Below, piece by piece: positions 1-7,736 of a DNA stretch of 64,000 nt. The position numbers and the translations under genes were made by a program. Under the pieces are notes generated by a model. It saw nothing but the letters and a program-made list of their open reading frames with translations. It did not search any database and had not been told where the DNA came from. Position 1 is the stretch's first letter; each line of letters begins with the position of its first letter. Source of the DNA: Comamonas koreensis (GTDB lineage: Bacteria > Pseudomonadota > Gammaproteobacteria > Burkholderiales > Burkholderiaceae_C); contig NZ_CP043575.1 in assembly GCF_014076495.1 (NCBI RefSeq), positions 2,976,001-3,040,000 of the forward strand. Reading direction: 5' to 3'.

Positions 1-40
1 AATGCTGCGAGGGCAATGCGCGCTGCACTACCATGGCGGC

Positions 41-1177
41 ATGACTGACACCTTGCACACGCCTGCTGACCGCATTACCTCTTCCGAGTTTGACGAATCC
101 CAGGCGCAGGCAGTGGATGCGCTGATTGTCGGCGCCGGGCCCGTAGGCATGTTTGCCGCCTTCCAGCTGGGTTTGCAGGGCGTGCAGGCCCATCTATGCG
201 ACAGCCTGCCGCAGATGGGCGGCCAGTGCATTGCGCTCTATGCCGACAAGCCCATCTACGACATCCCCGGCATAGCGCTGTGCACCGGCCGCGAGCTGGC
301 CGCGCAGCTGCAGCAACAGATCCAGCCCTTCCACCCCGTTTTTCATGGCCACACCCAGGTCGCGCAACTGCTGCCCCATGGCGATGGCCGTTGGCGTGTG
401 CAGCTGCAGGCCATCGATGGGCTGCAGACCCGCTGGCTGCTGGCCCGTACCGTAGTGGTGACCGCCGGTGTTGGGGCCTTTGTGCCCAAGCAGCTGCGCC
501 TGCCCGGGCTCGACGCCTGGTTGGGCAGCCAGGTCTTCTACCATCCCGCGTTCGATGATGCCTGGCTGGAGCCGGTACTGGCGCGCCACCCCGCGCCGCG
601 CATTGTGATCCATGGCGGCGACGAGGCCGCCGTCGAGGCCGTGCTGACAGCGGCAGGGCATGCCGCTTTGCAAGCCGCGCAGCTGGTGCTGATGCACCGG
701 CGCGACCAGTTCAATGCGCCTGATGCGCTGCTGCAGCGCCTGGCGCAGCTGCGTGCCAGTGGCAGGGTGGAGGTCGTCATTGGCATGCCCCAGGCTATCG
801 ATGCGGGGGAACATCTGCAGGCTATCGACTATGTCGATGCCGATGGCGCGGACCAGCGCCTGGCCTGTGACCAGCTCTGGGTGTTCCAGGGCCTCTCGCC
901 CAAGCTCGGGCCCTTGCTCGACTGGAACCTGGCGCTTGCGAAAAAGCAGCTGCAAGTGGCGACCGATACCTTCCAGACCAACGCCGTCGGTATCTATGCC
1001 GCAGGGGATATCGTCAGCTATCCTGGCAAGCGCAAGCTGATTCTGAGCGGCTTTTACGAAGCGACGATGGCCGCGATGGCCGCCATAGAATACCTGCGCG
1101 GCGATAAACTGCTGCTGGAGTACACGACCACCAGCAAACGCCTGCATGAACGCCTGGGTGTGTCGCACCCGGACTGA
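41..1177 (+). CDS. NAD(P)/FAD-dependent oxidoreductase, ferredoxin--NADP reductase type
   Basis: Thioredoxin-reductase-like flavoprotein of about 378 residues. An N-terminal FAD-binding Rossmann motif GAGPVGMFAAFQLG is followed by QMGGQC and DIPG, typical of the TrxR-like ferredoxin/flavodoxin-NADP reductases. A second nucleotide-binding segment reads IHGGDEAAVEAVL and a C-terminal FAD segment reads IYAAGDIVSYPGKRKLI. No redox CxxC is present in the NADPH domain, which argues against thioredoxin reductase itself. It probably moves electrons between NADPH and ferredoxin or flavodoxin in the cytosol. The start at 41 gives the family's usual length; the frame is open back to position 2, so a longer N-terminus is possible. 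A GNAT gene follows 29 bp downstream. Confidence 0.82.
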   Translation: MTDTLHTPADRITSSEFDESQAQAVDALIVGAGPVGMFAAFQLGLQGVQAHLCDSLPQMGGQCIALYADKPIYDIPGIALCTGRELAAQLQQQIQPFHPVFHGHTQVAQLLPHGDGRWRVQLQAIDGLQTRWLLARTVVVTAGVGAFVPKQLRLPGLDAWLGSQVFYHPAFDDAWLEPVLARHPAPRIVIHGGDEAAVEAVLTAAGHAALQAAQLVLMHRRDQFNAPDALLQRLAQLRASGRVEVVIGMPQAIDAGEHLQAIDYVDADGADQRLACDQLWVFQGLSPKLGPLLDWNLALAKKQLQVATDTFQTNAVGIYAAGDIVSYPGKRKLILSGFYEATMAAMAAIEYLRGDKLLLEYTTTSKRLHERLGVSHPD

Positions 1178-1206
1178 GCCCCGCCTTGTTGATACGAACC
1201 CCGCCG

Positions 1207-1677
1207 ATGCCTGATCTATCCATTCGCCACGCCCGTTTTCCTGAAGATCTGCAGGCGGTGCTGGCGATCTTTCGCGAGTACATTGCCAGCCCCCAGGCCG
1301 ACCTGGGTTTTCAGAACTATGAGCCCGAGCTGGCGGCACTCCCCGGCAAATATGCAGCGCCCCAGGGGCGTTTGCTGCTGGCCTGGCAAGGCGATGCGGT
1401 GGTGGGCTGCGCGGCGTTGCGCGATGTCGATGGCCAGTGCTGCGAGCTCAAACGCGTCTATGTGCGGCCAGCGGCGCGCGGCCTCAGGCTGGGCCGGCGC
1501 CTGGTCGAGCAGATGCTGCAGGAGGCCCGCGCCGCCGGTTACCAGCGCATGGCGCTCGATGTGCTGCCGGAATTTGTCGCCGCCCAAGCGCTTTACCGGG
1601 ATCTGGGCTTTGTCGATGCGCCGCCGGTGAGCGTCAACCCGGTGCCGGGCACGGCCTTTCTGGCGCGCGTGCTGTAG
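1207..1677 (+). CDS. GNAT family N-acetyltransferase
   Basis: Small acetyltransferase of about 156 residues. The acetyl-CoA binding motif A is visible as VYVRPAARGLRLGRRLVEQM, preceded by CELKR (strand 4) and followed by YQRMALDVLP and ALYRDLGFVDA, the usual motif B with a YRxLGF segment. The substrate cannot be read from sequence. The ATG at 1207 gives the motif-complete protein; a TTG at 1186 in frame would add seven residues. It follows the flavoprotein gene on the same strand and may be co-transcribed. Confidence 0.8.
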   Translation: MPDLSIRHARFPEDLQAVLAIFREYIASPQADLGFQNYEPELAALPGKYAAPQGRLLLAWQGDAVVGCAALRDVDGQCCELKRVYVRPAARGLRLGRRLVEQMLQEARAAGYQRMALDVLPEFVAAQALYRDLGFVDAPPVSVNPVPGTAFLARVL

Positions 1678-1817
1678 CGCGGCATTGCGCTGCCGGCAGG
1701 CTGCATGCGTCCTTTGGATTCGCGGCGGTTTGGCTAACGCGCCCCTGGGCGACGAGGCCGGCGCGGTGCAGCGGCGATAATCGCCGCCGGGTTTGATCAA
1801 CAAAGGGCGATGCAGCG

Positions 1818-2777
1818 ATGGCGGTGATGGTGTCTTTGATTCCCGTGGTGCTGTTCATTGCACTGGGGTATGGTGCAGGGCGCATGGGCTGGGTCAAGGC
1901 GGCATCGGTGCGCGATCTGTCCAATATCGTTTTTCTGATTCTCACGCCGGCCTTGCTGTTTCACACGATGAGCACGGTGCGTGTGCAAGAGCTCAACCTG
2001 CAGACCATTGCGGTCTACTTCAGCGCTGCGGGCCTGCTGTTTGTCACGACCTTGCTGCTGCAGGGCTTTACCACGCTGGGCGCTGCGCGGGCTCTGGCCA
2101 ACTGTTTCAGCAACAACATCATGATCGGCGTGCCGCTGGTGGGAATGGTGTTTGGGCAAGAAGGCCTGGTCACCTTGTTCACCATCGTCTCGGTCCATGC
2201 GCTGATCCTGATGACCTCGGCCACCATCGTGTTCGAGCTGGCCGTCATGCACCAGCAGCAGGGGGCGCAAGGCGGCGCGCGCAGCTACCGCGGAATGGCG
2301 ATCACCGTGGTCCGGGCGCTGAAAAACGGCATCATCCACCCGATTCCCTTGCCCATCATCTGCGGGCTGCTGTTCGCGCAGACCGGGCTCAAGATGCCCG
2401 AGGTGATCGATACCTCACTGCAGATGCTGGCCCAGGCGCTGGGCCCGATCGCGCTGATGCTCGTGGGCATCACCTTGTTTTTCAGCGCAGTGGGCCGCTA
2501 CTGGCTGCCTGCCAGCCGTATCGCAGTGGTCAAACTGCTGCTGCACCCGGTGCTGCTGCTGGCCATCGGATGGATGTGGGGGCTGCGCGGCCTGCCGCTG
2601 GTGGTGCTGGCCACGGCCGCATCGCTGCCGGTGGGGGCCAATGTGTTTTTGTTCACGCAGCGCTATGAAGTGGGGCGCGAGGAGGTCACGGCCAGCATCG
2701 CGGTATCGACCAGCCTGGCCCTGGTGACGATACCGCTGATCTTGCTGGGCCTGGCCCAGCTGCTGCAGACGGCTTAG
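1818..2777 (+). CDS. AEC family transporter (auxin efflux carrier-like permease)
   Basis: Integral membrane protein of 319 residues with about ten hydrophobic segments split into two halves. The pattern FLILTPALLFHTMSTV in the first half and the glycine/proline segments NCFSNNIMIGVPLVGMVFG and AASLPVGANVFLF are characteristic of the AEC (Mem_trans, PF03547) family. Members export small organic acids or unknown solutes across the inner membrane; the substrate here is unknown. The stop codon TAG (2775-2777) uses as its last base the first base of the inserted MITE-like element, so the gene ends exactly where that element begins. Confidence 0.85.
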   Translation: MAVMVSLIPVVLFIALGYGAGRMGWVKAASVRDLSNIVFLILTPALLFHTMSTVRVQELNLQTIAVYFSAAGLLFVTTLLLQGFTTLGAARALANCFSNNIMIGVPLVGMVFGQEGLVTLFTIVSVHALILMTSATIVFELAVMHQQQGAQGGARSYRGMAITVVRALKNGIIHPIPLPIICGLLFAQTGLKMPEVIDTSLQMLAQALGPIALMLVGITLFFSAVGRYWLPASRIAVVKLLLHPVLLLAIGWMWGLRGLPLVVLATAASLPVGANVFLFTQRYEVGREEVTASIAVSTSLALVTIPLILLGLAQLLQTA

Positions 2778-3084
2778 AACCTGTTCAAAGTCTCCTCGCG
2801 CCGCGACAGTGTCTTTGCGGGATGGGATGCGAGGGGGGCGCCCAGCCGCGCAATACCGCAGCAATAGCCATGCTATTGCGAGGATTTGCAACGACGCAGA
2901 CCGCTCCCTAGCCGGGCGCCCCTTCCCGGGCAGCGCAAAGCCACTGTCCCTGCGGGTTGGAGTGAAATCGGGCGATTTCTGCGCGCTGGCCCTTGCTTGC
3001 ACCCCGGTGCAAGCAGCGTTCCATCCCTTCGAACTCATCCCGATTGCACTCCAACGCGGCTGCGTAGAGACTTTGAACAGGTTC
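2777..3084. mobile_element. MITE-like element, copy 1 (308 bp)
   Basis: Bounded by perfect 18-bp terminal inverted repeats: GAACCTGTTCAAAGTCTC at 2777-2794 and its exact reverse complement at 3067-3084. TTA flanks both ends (2774-2776 and 3085-3087), consistent with a 3-bp target duplication. Internal inverted repeats: GGGGCGCCC (2835-2843) with 2914-2922; GCAATAGC (2861-2868) with 2872-2879; 2956-2972 with 3039-3055 (16 of 17 paired); and a 20-bp palindrome at 2995-3014. No credible transposase reading frame is present, so this is a non-autonomous element. The TNA-type duplication recalls some IS5-family subgroups, but that affiliation is a guess. Copy 2 is at 44217-44489. Confidence 0.85.
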
Positions 3085-3630
3085 TTAGGCCACAGGCCCT
3101 GCGGCAGGATGCAAGCGGTGCTGCATCAGCAGCTCGTCGTGCAGCGCGCCATCGACCAGCAAGGCCGCCGGCTCGGTGCCATAGGCATGGAAGCCCGCTT
3201 GCTCGTAGAGGCGAATGGCGCTGGCATTGGCGGCGTTGACGCTCAGGTGGATCTGCACCGCGCCAGGCACCTGGCGGGCAAAGGCGACGGCCCGCGCCAA
3301 CAAGGCCTGCGCGATACCCTGGCCGCGGAAGGCGGGCGCCACATACACGCCCCACAAAGCCATGCGGTGCCGGGTCTTGAGGCCGTCCTGGCGGCGGATA
3401 CCCAGCATGCCCACCAGTTGGCCCCCGGCAAAGGCCCCCAGCACGCCCTGGTCGGGGCTGGGCGCCAGGCGCGCCTCAATCAGCGCCAATGCACGGTCTT
3501 TTTCCTCTTCGTAGCTGGAGCCAAAGGCGCTAGGCGATGCGCGCAGGCCCGCCAGGCGCAGCGTTTGGAACGCACTGGCATCGGACGGGTTCAGCCAACG
3601 GATCTCATAGGCAGCGGCAGCCATCAGCAT
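3085..3630 (-). CDS. GNAT family N-acetyltransferase
   Basis: Acetyltransferase of 181 residues starting [18 protein letters not shown]. The CoA-binding motif reads VYVAPAFRGQGIAQALLARAV, and the C-terminal half has NAANASAIRLYEQAGFHAYG, the standard GNAT motif B. A segment SPSAFGSSYEEE near residue 35 is typical of a large group of bacterial GNAT proteins with unknown acceptors. Its start overlaps the pdxH stop as TGATG, implying translational coupling. The TAA stop (3087-3085) is the TTA triplet that flanks the inserted MITE-like element. Confidence 0.85.
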   Translation of the reverse strand: MLMAAAAYEIRWLNPSDASAFQTLRLAGLRASPSAFGSSYEEEKDRALALIEARLAPSPDQGVLGAFAGGQLVGMLGIRRQDGLKTRHRMALWGVYVAPAFRGQGIAQALLARAVAFARQVPGAVQIHLSVNAANASAIRLYEQAGFHAYGTEPAALLVDGALHDELLMQHRLHPAAGPVA

Positions 3631-4286
3631 CAGGGCGCCAGGCGCTCGCGAATCCAGTCGGCGCTGTTTGGCGCTGCCTGACGGTAGCGCAGACGGTCAT
3701 GCAGCCGGCTCTTGCGGCCCTGCCAGAACTCCCAGGTGTCGGGCACCAGGCGAAAGCCACCCCAGTGCGGCGGGCGGGGGGGCTTGAGCAGGAACTGCGC
3801 GCCATACTTGGCGGCATTGGTCACCAGCACGGTGCGGCTGTCGATGACCTGGCTTTGCGGGCTGGCCCAGGCACCAATGCGCGAGTCGAGCGGGCGGCTG
3901 TTGAAGTAAGCATCGCTTTCTTCGTCCGAGACTTTCTCCACGCGCCCCTCGATGCGCACCACGCGCTCGAGCTCGACCCAGTGGAACATCAGCGCGGCAA
4001 ATGGGTTGCCGGCAATCTCGCGGCCCTTGCGGCTGTCGTAATTGGTGTACCAGACGATGCCGCGCGCGTCGTAGCCCTTGATGAGCACGATGCGGGTGCT
4101 GGGGCGGGCATCGGCTCCCACAGTGGCCACCGTCATCGCATTGGGCTCGGGCAGTTGCGAGGCGACCGCCTCGTTCATCCAGCGGTCAAACTGGTCGATG
4201 GGCGCGGCGCAAGACGCCGATTCGTTCAGCTCTGCGCGTTCATAGCTTTTGCGCAAATCGGCAATGGAGTGGGAGAGTTCGCTCAT
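3630..4286 (-). CDS. pdxH: pyridoxamine 5'-phosphate oxidase
   Basis: FMN-dependent enzyme that oxidises pyridoxine 5'-phosphate or pyridoxamine 5'-phosphate to pyridoxal 5'-phosphate, the last step of PLP synthesis and salvage. Starting at [16 protein letters not shown] the protein is 218 residues, the length of the E. coli enzyme. Family features are visible: N-terminal [14 protein letters not shown]-binding [19 protein letters not shown] and [19 protein letters not shown], and C-terminal [29 protein letters not shown], then RLHDRLRYR. The frame is open upstream to 4352 but that would run into the sodC terminator, supporting the 4286 start. It forms an overlapping pair with the downstream GNAT gene. 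Confidence 0.95.
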   Translation of the reverse strand: MSELSHSIADLRKSYERAELNESASCAAPIDQFDRWMNEAVASQLPEPNAMTVATVGADARPSTRIVLIKGYDARGIVWYTNYDSRKGREIAGNPFAALMFHWVELERVVRIEGRVEKVSDEESDAYFNSRPLDSRIGAWASPQSQVIDSRTVLVTNAAKYGAQFLLKPPRPPHWGGFRLVPDTWEFWQGRKSRLHDRLRYRQAAPNSADWIRERLAP

Positions 4287-4323
4287 GGCCCGATTGTGCA
4301 TCGCTTTAGCGCGGCGCAGCGAC

Positions 4324-4357
4324 AAAAAAGCCTGTGGGCCGCTGGGCGCCACAGGCT
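4324..4357 (-). terminator. rho-independent terminator of sodC
   Basis: Nine-base stem AGCCTGTGG (4329-4337) with CCACAGGCT (4349-4357). Read on the minus strand it is followed by a run of T (4329-4324). It lies just downstream of sodC and upstream of pdxH. Confidence 0.8.
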
Positions 4358-4375
4358 GGGGAGCGCAGGAGGGGC

Positions 4376-4912
4376 TTACTGGATCACGCCGCAGCCCAGA
4401 CGCGCGCCGGAGTTGCCGGTAGGCTGGGTGGTGTAGTCGTCCTTGTCCTTGTGCACGACCACGGCGCGGCCCTTGATGTCGCTGGGCTTGCCGGTGCCGA
4501 TCGACAGGTCCTTGGTCTCCCAGACCAGGAACGCGGTGCCCGCGGCATCGGCCATCAGGCTGGGCAGATCGCCCACATGGGCTTGCGGGCCGGCCTTGCC
4601 ATGCTGGTGGCCGTTCGGGTTGTAGTGGCCGCCGGCGCTCATCGCATCGGGCGAGGAGCAGTTGCCGTTCTCATGCACATGGAAGCCATGCTCGCTGCCG
4701 GGCTGCAGGCCCTTGACCTGGGCCATCACGCGCACGGTGTCGCGGTTGACCTCGTAGACGCGGAAGTAGCCGCTGATGTTGTTGCCTTCGGTCGGGTTGA
4801 TCGTGGCCTCGGCAATGGGCGTGGCGCGATCGGTGTGGGCGCAGGCGCTCAAAACGGCGGCCACGGCAGCAGCGGCTGCGAGTTTGGCGATAGATGGGAT
4901 GCGTTGAATCAT
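4376..4912 (-). CDS. sodC: Cu/Zn superoxide dismutase, predicted lipoprotein
   Basis: Dismutates superoxide in the periplasm. The 178-residue product starts with a lipoprotein signal ([10 protein letters not shown], lipobox LSAC), so it is probably membrane-anchored. Metal ligands of the family are present: [10 protein letters not shown] (two copper histidines and the disulphide cysteine), [20 protein letters not shown] with the zinc aspartate, [11 protein letters not shown], and GARLGCGVI, which supplies the second disulphide cysteine. The start at 4912 is preceded by a good Shine-Dalgarno AGGAGA. It stands alone with its own terminator. The annotation is secure; lipid anchoring is predicted from the motif only. 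Confidence 0.94.
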   Translation of the reverse strand: MIQRIPSIAKLAAAAAVAAVLSACAHTDRATPIAEATINPTEGNNISGYFRVYEVNRDTVRVMAQVKGLQPGSEHGFHVHENGNCSSPDAMSAGGHYNPNGHQHGKAGPQAHVGDLPSLMADAAGTAFLVWETKDLSIGTGKPSDIKGRAVVVHKDKDDYTTQPTGNSGARLGCGVIQ

Positions 4913-5020
4913 GCGAACTCTCCTGGTGCCTTGTATTAAAGGGTTGTCACAAGCCACCGTTTTTAGCATGCGTGCTGGGCCTGTTTTGTAGTCTGATGGC
5001 TAGCAATCGAGGCGGCATGC

Positions 5021-5941
5021 TTACTGCGGGGGCAGCGTTGTCAGCCGCCTGGCGACCAAATCCCAAACCGCTTGCGCAGCAGCGGGCAGGCTGCGCTGGC
5101 GGCGCCGCACCAGCATGATGGCCCTTTGCACCTGGGGCCGCAGATCGCGCACCTGCAGGCTGCTCAAACCATGGGCCGGGATCGCCAGGCCCGGCATGAT
5201 GCTGATGCCGATGCCCGCCTCGACCATGCGAAAGGCGGTGGTCACATGGCCGACCTCTTGCACGACGGGGCTGTGCTCGGGCCCGCAACCGCTGGCCAGC
5301 AGCGCGGCGTCCATCAGGCGGCGGCTGCCCGATGCATGGTCGAGCAGCACCAGCGCTTCGCCGCGCAGCTGGTCCCAGCGCAAACTCGTCGCATCCTGCG
5401 CCTGCTGCACCAGCGCGTGCCCGGGCGGCAGCACTGCGACAAACGGGTCATGCAGCAGATTGATGCAGTCCAGGTCACCCAGCTCGGGCGGCTCCACCAC
5501 CAGCCCAAAATGCACATCGCCGCTGCGCACCTGGGCCAGCACTTCTTGCTGCAGGCGGTCCACCAGCTGCAGCTGGACCTGCGGCAGCTCGCGGTTGCAG
5601 GCGGCAATGCAGGCGGGCATCAGCGCGGCAGACAAGGTCGGGCTGCTGGCCATGCGCACCTGGCCGCGCGCGGCGTGGCCCACATCGGCCACTTCGGCCA
5701 GGGTATCGGCCAGCTCCTGCAGCAAGGGTGCGGCTTTTTGGGCCAGCAGCTGGCCGGCATCGGTCAGCAGCACCTCGCGCGTGGTGCGGTCCAGCAGCCG
5801 CACATGGAGCTGGCCCTCCAGCTCGACCATCGCGCGGCTCACGGCCGACTGGGTCAGGCCCAGGGTCTGGCCGGTCTGGCTGAAGCTGCGGCACTGGGCA
5901 ACGCAGAGAAACACCTGGAGCTGGCGGAGGCTGACATGCAT
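5021..5941 (-). CDS. LysR family transcriptional regulator
   Basis: A 306-residue LTTR. The N-terminal winged helix-turn-helix reads SLRQLQVFLCVAQCRSFSQTGQTLGLTQSAVSRAMVELE (residues about 4-42), followed by the linker helix and an effector domain that begins near VRMASSPTLSAALMPACIAACNREL. It is divergent from the bile-acid-symporter-like gene at 6030 across 88 bp of AT-rich DNA, the classical arrangement of an LTTR with its target. The effector is not predictable. Confidence 0.9.
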   Translation of the reverse strand: MHVSLRQLQVFLCVAQCRSFSQTGQTLGLTQSAVSRAMVELEGQLHVRLLDRTTREVLLTDAGQLLAQKAAPLLQELADTLAEVADVGHAARGQVRMASSPTLSAALMPACIAACNRELPQVQLQLVDRLQQEVLAQVRSGDVHFGLVVEPPELGDLDCINLLHDPFVAVLPPGHALVQQAQDATSLRWDQLRGEALVLLDHASGSRRLMDAALLASGCGPEHSPVVQEVGHVTTAFRMVEAGIGISIMPGLAIPAHGLSSLQVRDLRPQVQRAIMLVRRRQRSLPAAAQAVWDLVARRLTTLPPQ

Positions 5942-6029
5942 GGCTGGAAGGGTGATGGGGATATATATGACTTTAAATCATTAATCAATCTTATAAATTA
6001 ATTTTACTTTCACTAGAGAACGGCGTCCA
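5942..6029. promoter_or_regulatory. divergent promoter/operator region, LysR and symporter
   Basis: AT-rich island in otherwise GC-rich DNA. It contains ATTAAT repeats (around 5980-6000) spaced about two helical turns apart, with dyad character that could form an LTTR operator. Operator assignment is inference. Confidence 0.4.
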
Positions 6030-7040
6030 ATGGCGCTCATGAAATTCCGTCCCGACAACTTCACCCTGATGCTGGTGGCTACCGTGCTGCTGGCCAGTTT
6101 TTTGCCTGCCACCGGCCAGGTGGCGAGCAGCTTTGAGACCTTGACGACCGCCGCCGTGGCCTTGCTGTTCTTTCTGCACGGCGCCAAGCTCTCGCGCCAG
6201 GCGATTCTCGCGGGCATCATGCACTGGCGACTGCACCTGTTTATCGTCGGCAGCACCTTTGTCGTGTTTCCGCTTCTGGGCTGGGCGCTCAAGCCGCTCT
6301 TGACGCCATTGGTCTCGCCCGAGCTGTATGTGGGCGTGATGTTCCTGTGCGTTCTGCCGTCCACCGTGCAGTCCTCGATTGCGTTTGTGTCGATGGCGCG
6401 CGGCAATATCCCGGCGGCCATTTGCAGCGCTTCGGCCTCGACCTTGCTGGGGGTGTTCATCACGCCGCTGCTGGTGAGCGTGTTTGTCACCGCCCATGGT
6501 GCCAGCGGCTCCTTGGTCGATGCGGTGGTCAAGATCCTGCTGCAGCTGATGCTGCCTTTTGCCCTAGGCCATCTGCTGCAGCGCTGGGTGGGCCCGTTCA
6601 TCAAAAAGCACGGCAAGCTCACCAAGGTGGTGGACCAGGGCTCCATCTTGCTGGTGGTCTACACCGCCTTCAGTGCCGCCGTGGTGCAAGGCATCTGGCG
6701 CCAGGTGTCGGTGACCACCTTGGTGGGCCTCTTGGTGATCAGCGCCATCATCCTGGCACTGGCCTTGCTGCTGACGACCTTCCTCTCGCGCCGCCTGGGC
6801 TTTAGCAAAGAGGATGAAATCACCGCCGTATTTTGCGGCAGCAAGAAGAGCCTGGTCAGTGGCGTGCCCATGGCCAAGGTGCTGTTTGCCAGCAGCACCG
6901 TGGGCATGATGGTGCTGCCGCTGATGCTGTTCCACCAGATGCAGCTGATGGTCTGCGGGGTATTGGCCGCCAAGTATGCCAAGCGTGCGCAGCAGCTCGA
7001 GGGTGACAAGGCCTTGGGCACAGCGGCTGCGGGCAAGTAA
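6030..7040 (+). CDS. bile acid:sodium symporter family protein (YfeH/SBF-like)
   Basis: Integral membrane protein of 336 residues with about ten hydrophobic helices. It begins MALMKFRPDNFTLMLVATVLLASFLPATG, and the segments ALLFFLHGAKLSRQAI, FVSMARGNIPAAICSASAS and FCGSKKSLVSGVPMAKVLF match the SBF-like subgroup (PF13593) of the BART superfamily. Members import sodium-coupled organic anions or remain uncharacterised. The gene is divergently paired with a LysR regulator, which probably controls it. It ends before a terminator shared with the convergent gene at 7094. Confidence 0.85.
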   Translation: MALMKFRPDNFTLMLVATVLLASFLPATGQVASSFETLTTAAVALLFFLHGAKLSRQAILAGIMHWRLHLFIVGSTFVVFPLLGWALKPLLTPLVSPELYVGVMFLCVLPSTVQSSIAFVSMARGNIPAAICSASASTLLGVFITPLLVSVFVTAHGASGSLVDAVVKILLQLMLPFALGHLLQRWVGPFIKKHGKLTKVVDQGSILLVVYTAFSAAVVQGIWRQVSVTTLVGLLVISAIILALALLLTTFLSRRLGFSKEDEITAVFCGSKKSLVSGVPMAKVLFASSTVGMMVLPLMLFHQMQLMVCGVLAAKYAKRAQQLEGDKALGTAAAGK

Positions 7041-7056
7041 GCCACAGCGAAAGCCA

Positions 7057-7091
7057 TCAAAAACGGGCCGGGCGCATCAAGCCCCGGCCCG
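7057..7091. terminator. intergenic terminator between convergent genes
   Basis: GC-rich stem GGGCCGGG with CCCCGGCCC around a short loop. It is preceded by AAAAACG on the plus strand, which reads as a T-run on the minus strand. It serves the convergent genes ending at 7040 and 7094. Confidence 0.6.
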
Positions 7092-7093
7092 CA

Positions 7094-7576
7094 TCACTTC
7101 AGCGCCGGGCTGAAGCGGATGCTGTATTTCTCCAGCGCAGGGCCCACTTCCAGTTGCATCGTGCGGCGCTTGGCCGCGGGCTTGCCACCGGTCACCTGGG
7201 CCGTAATCACGATGCCTTTGCCATGGGCCTTGCAGCGCAGCTCCTGCAAGCCCAGATCGGCGTTGTCGTCGTTGATCTCGGCAAAGCCCTGGGTATGGGC
7301 GGCCACCCCGCGCCAGTGGGGCGTTTCTTCGGGCTGGTTCATCCACTGCACAAACAAATAGGCCTGGCCGTTTTGCTCGCCCTGCACCACGCGGTAGGGC
7401 TGCTCCGCCTTGTTGCTGCCCTGGTTGCGGTTGCCGCACAGCTGTACGCTGGTGACGCTGTCGCTCACAGTGAACCGGTTGGCACGGACTTCTGCCGCCT
7501 GGGCGCTGAAAGAAGAGGCCAGGGCAGTGCAAAAGGCCGCCAGGCTGGCAAATTGGCACAAAGTGCGGTAACGCAT
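7094..7576 (-). CDS. secreted hypothetical protein
   Basis: Product of 160 residues with a clear Sec signal peptide (MRYRTLCQFASLAAFCTALASSFSAQAAEV, cleavage probably after AQAA). The mature part holds two cysteines (QLCGNRNQG and ELRCKAHG) that could form one disulphide. No family was recognised. The start at 7576 gives the signal peptide; the frame is open upstream but the extra residues look non-coding. It is probably periplasmic. Confidence 0.6.
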   Translation of the reverse strand: MRYRTLCQFASLAAFCTALASSFSAQAAEVRANRFTVSDSVTSVQLCGNRNQGSNKAEQPYRVVQGEQNGQAYLFVQWMNQPEETPHWRGVAAHTQGFAEINDDNADLGLQELRCKAHGKGIVITAQVTGGKPAAKRRTMQLEVGPALEKYSIRFSPALK

Positions 7577-7736
7577 GGGATCCATCGCTAAAGGGGGAGT
7601 GGGTGCGGCGTTCGCCCGGAATGGCACTGCGCTGCGCACCCGCAGGGCAACCATCATAGGCCTGCACCAGACTGCTCCAGCGCAGATAACGGGGCAGCAG
7701 CGGCAAATTTGCGCAAAACATCGCAAGCGATTGCAA

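Noticed and set aside
2809..3681. Open frame starting MSLRDGMRGGRPAAQYRSNS, with a similar frame at 44249-45139
   Set aside because: Both run through the MITE-like element and then antisense to real genes. The shared protein start only reflects the repeated DNA.
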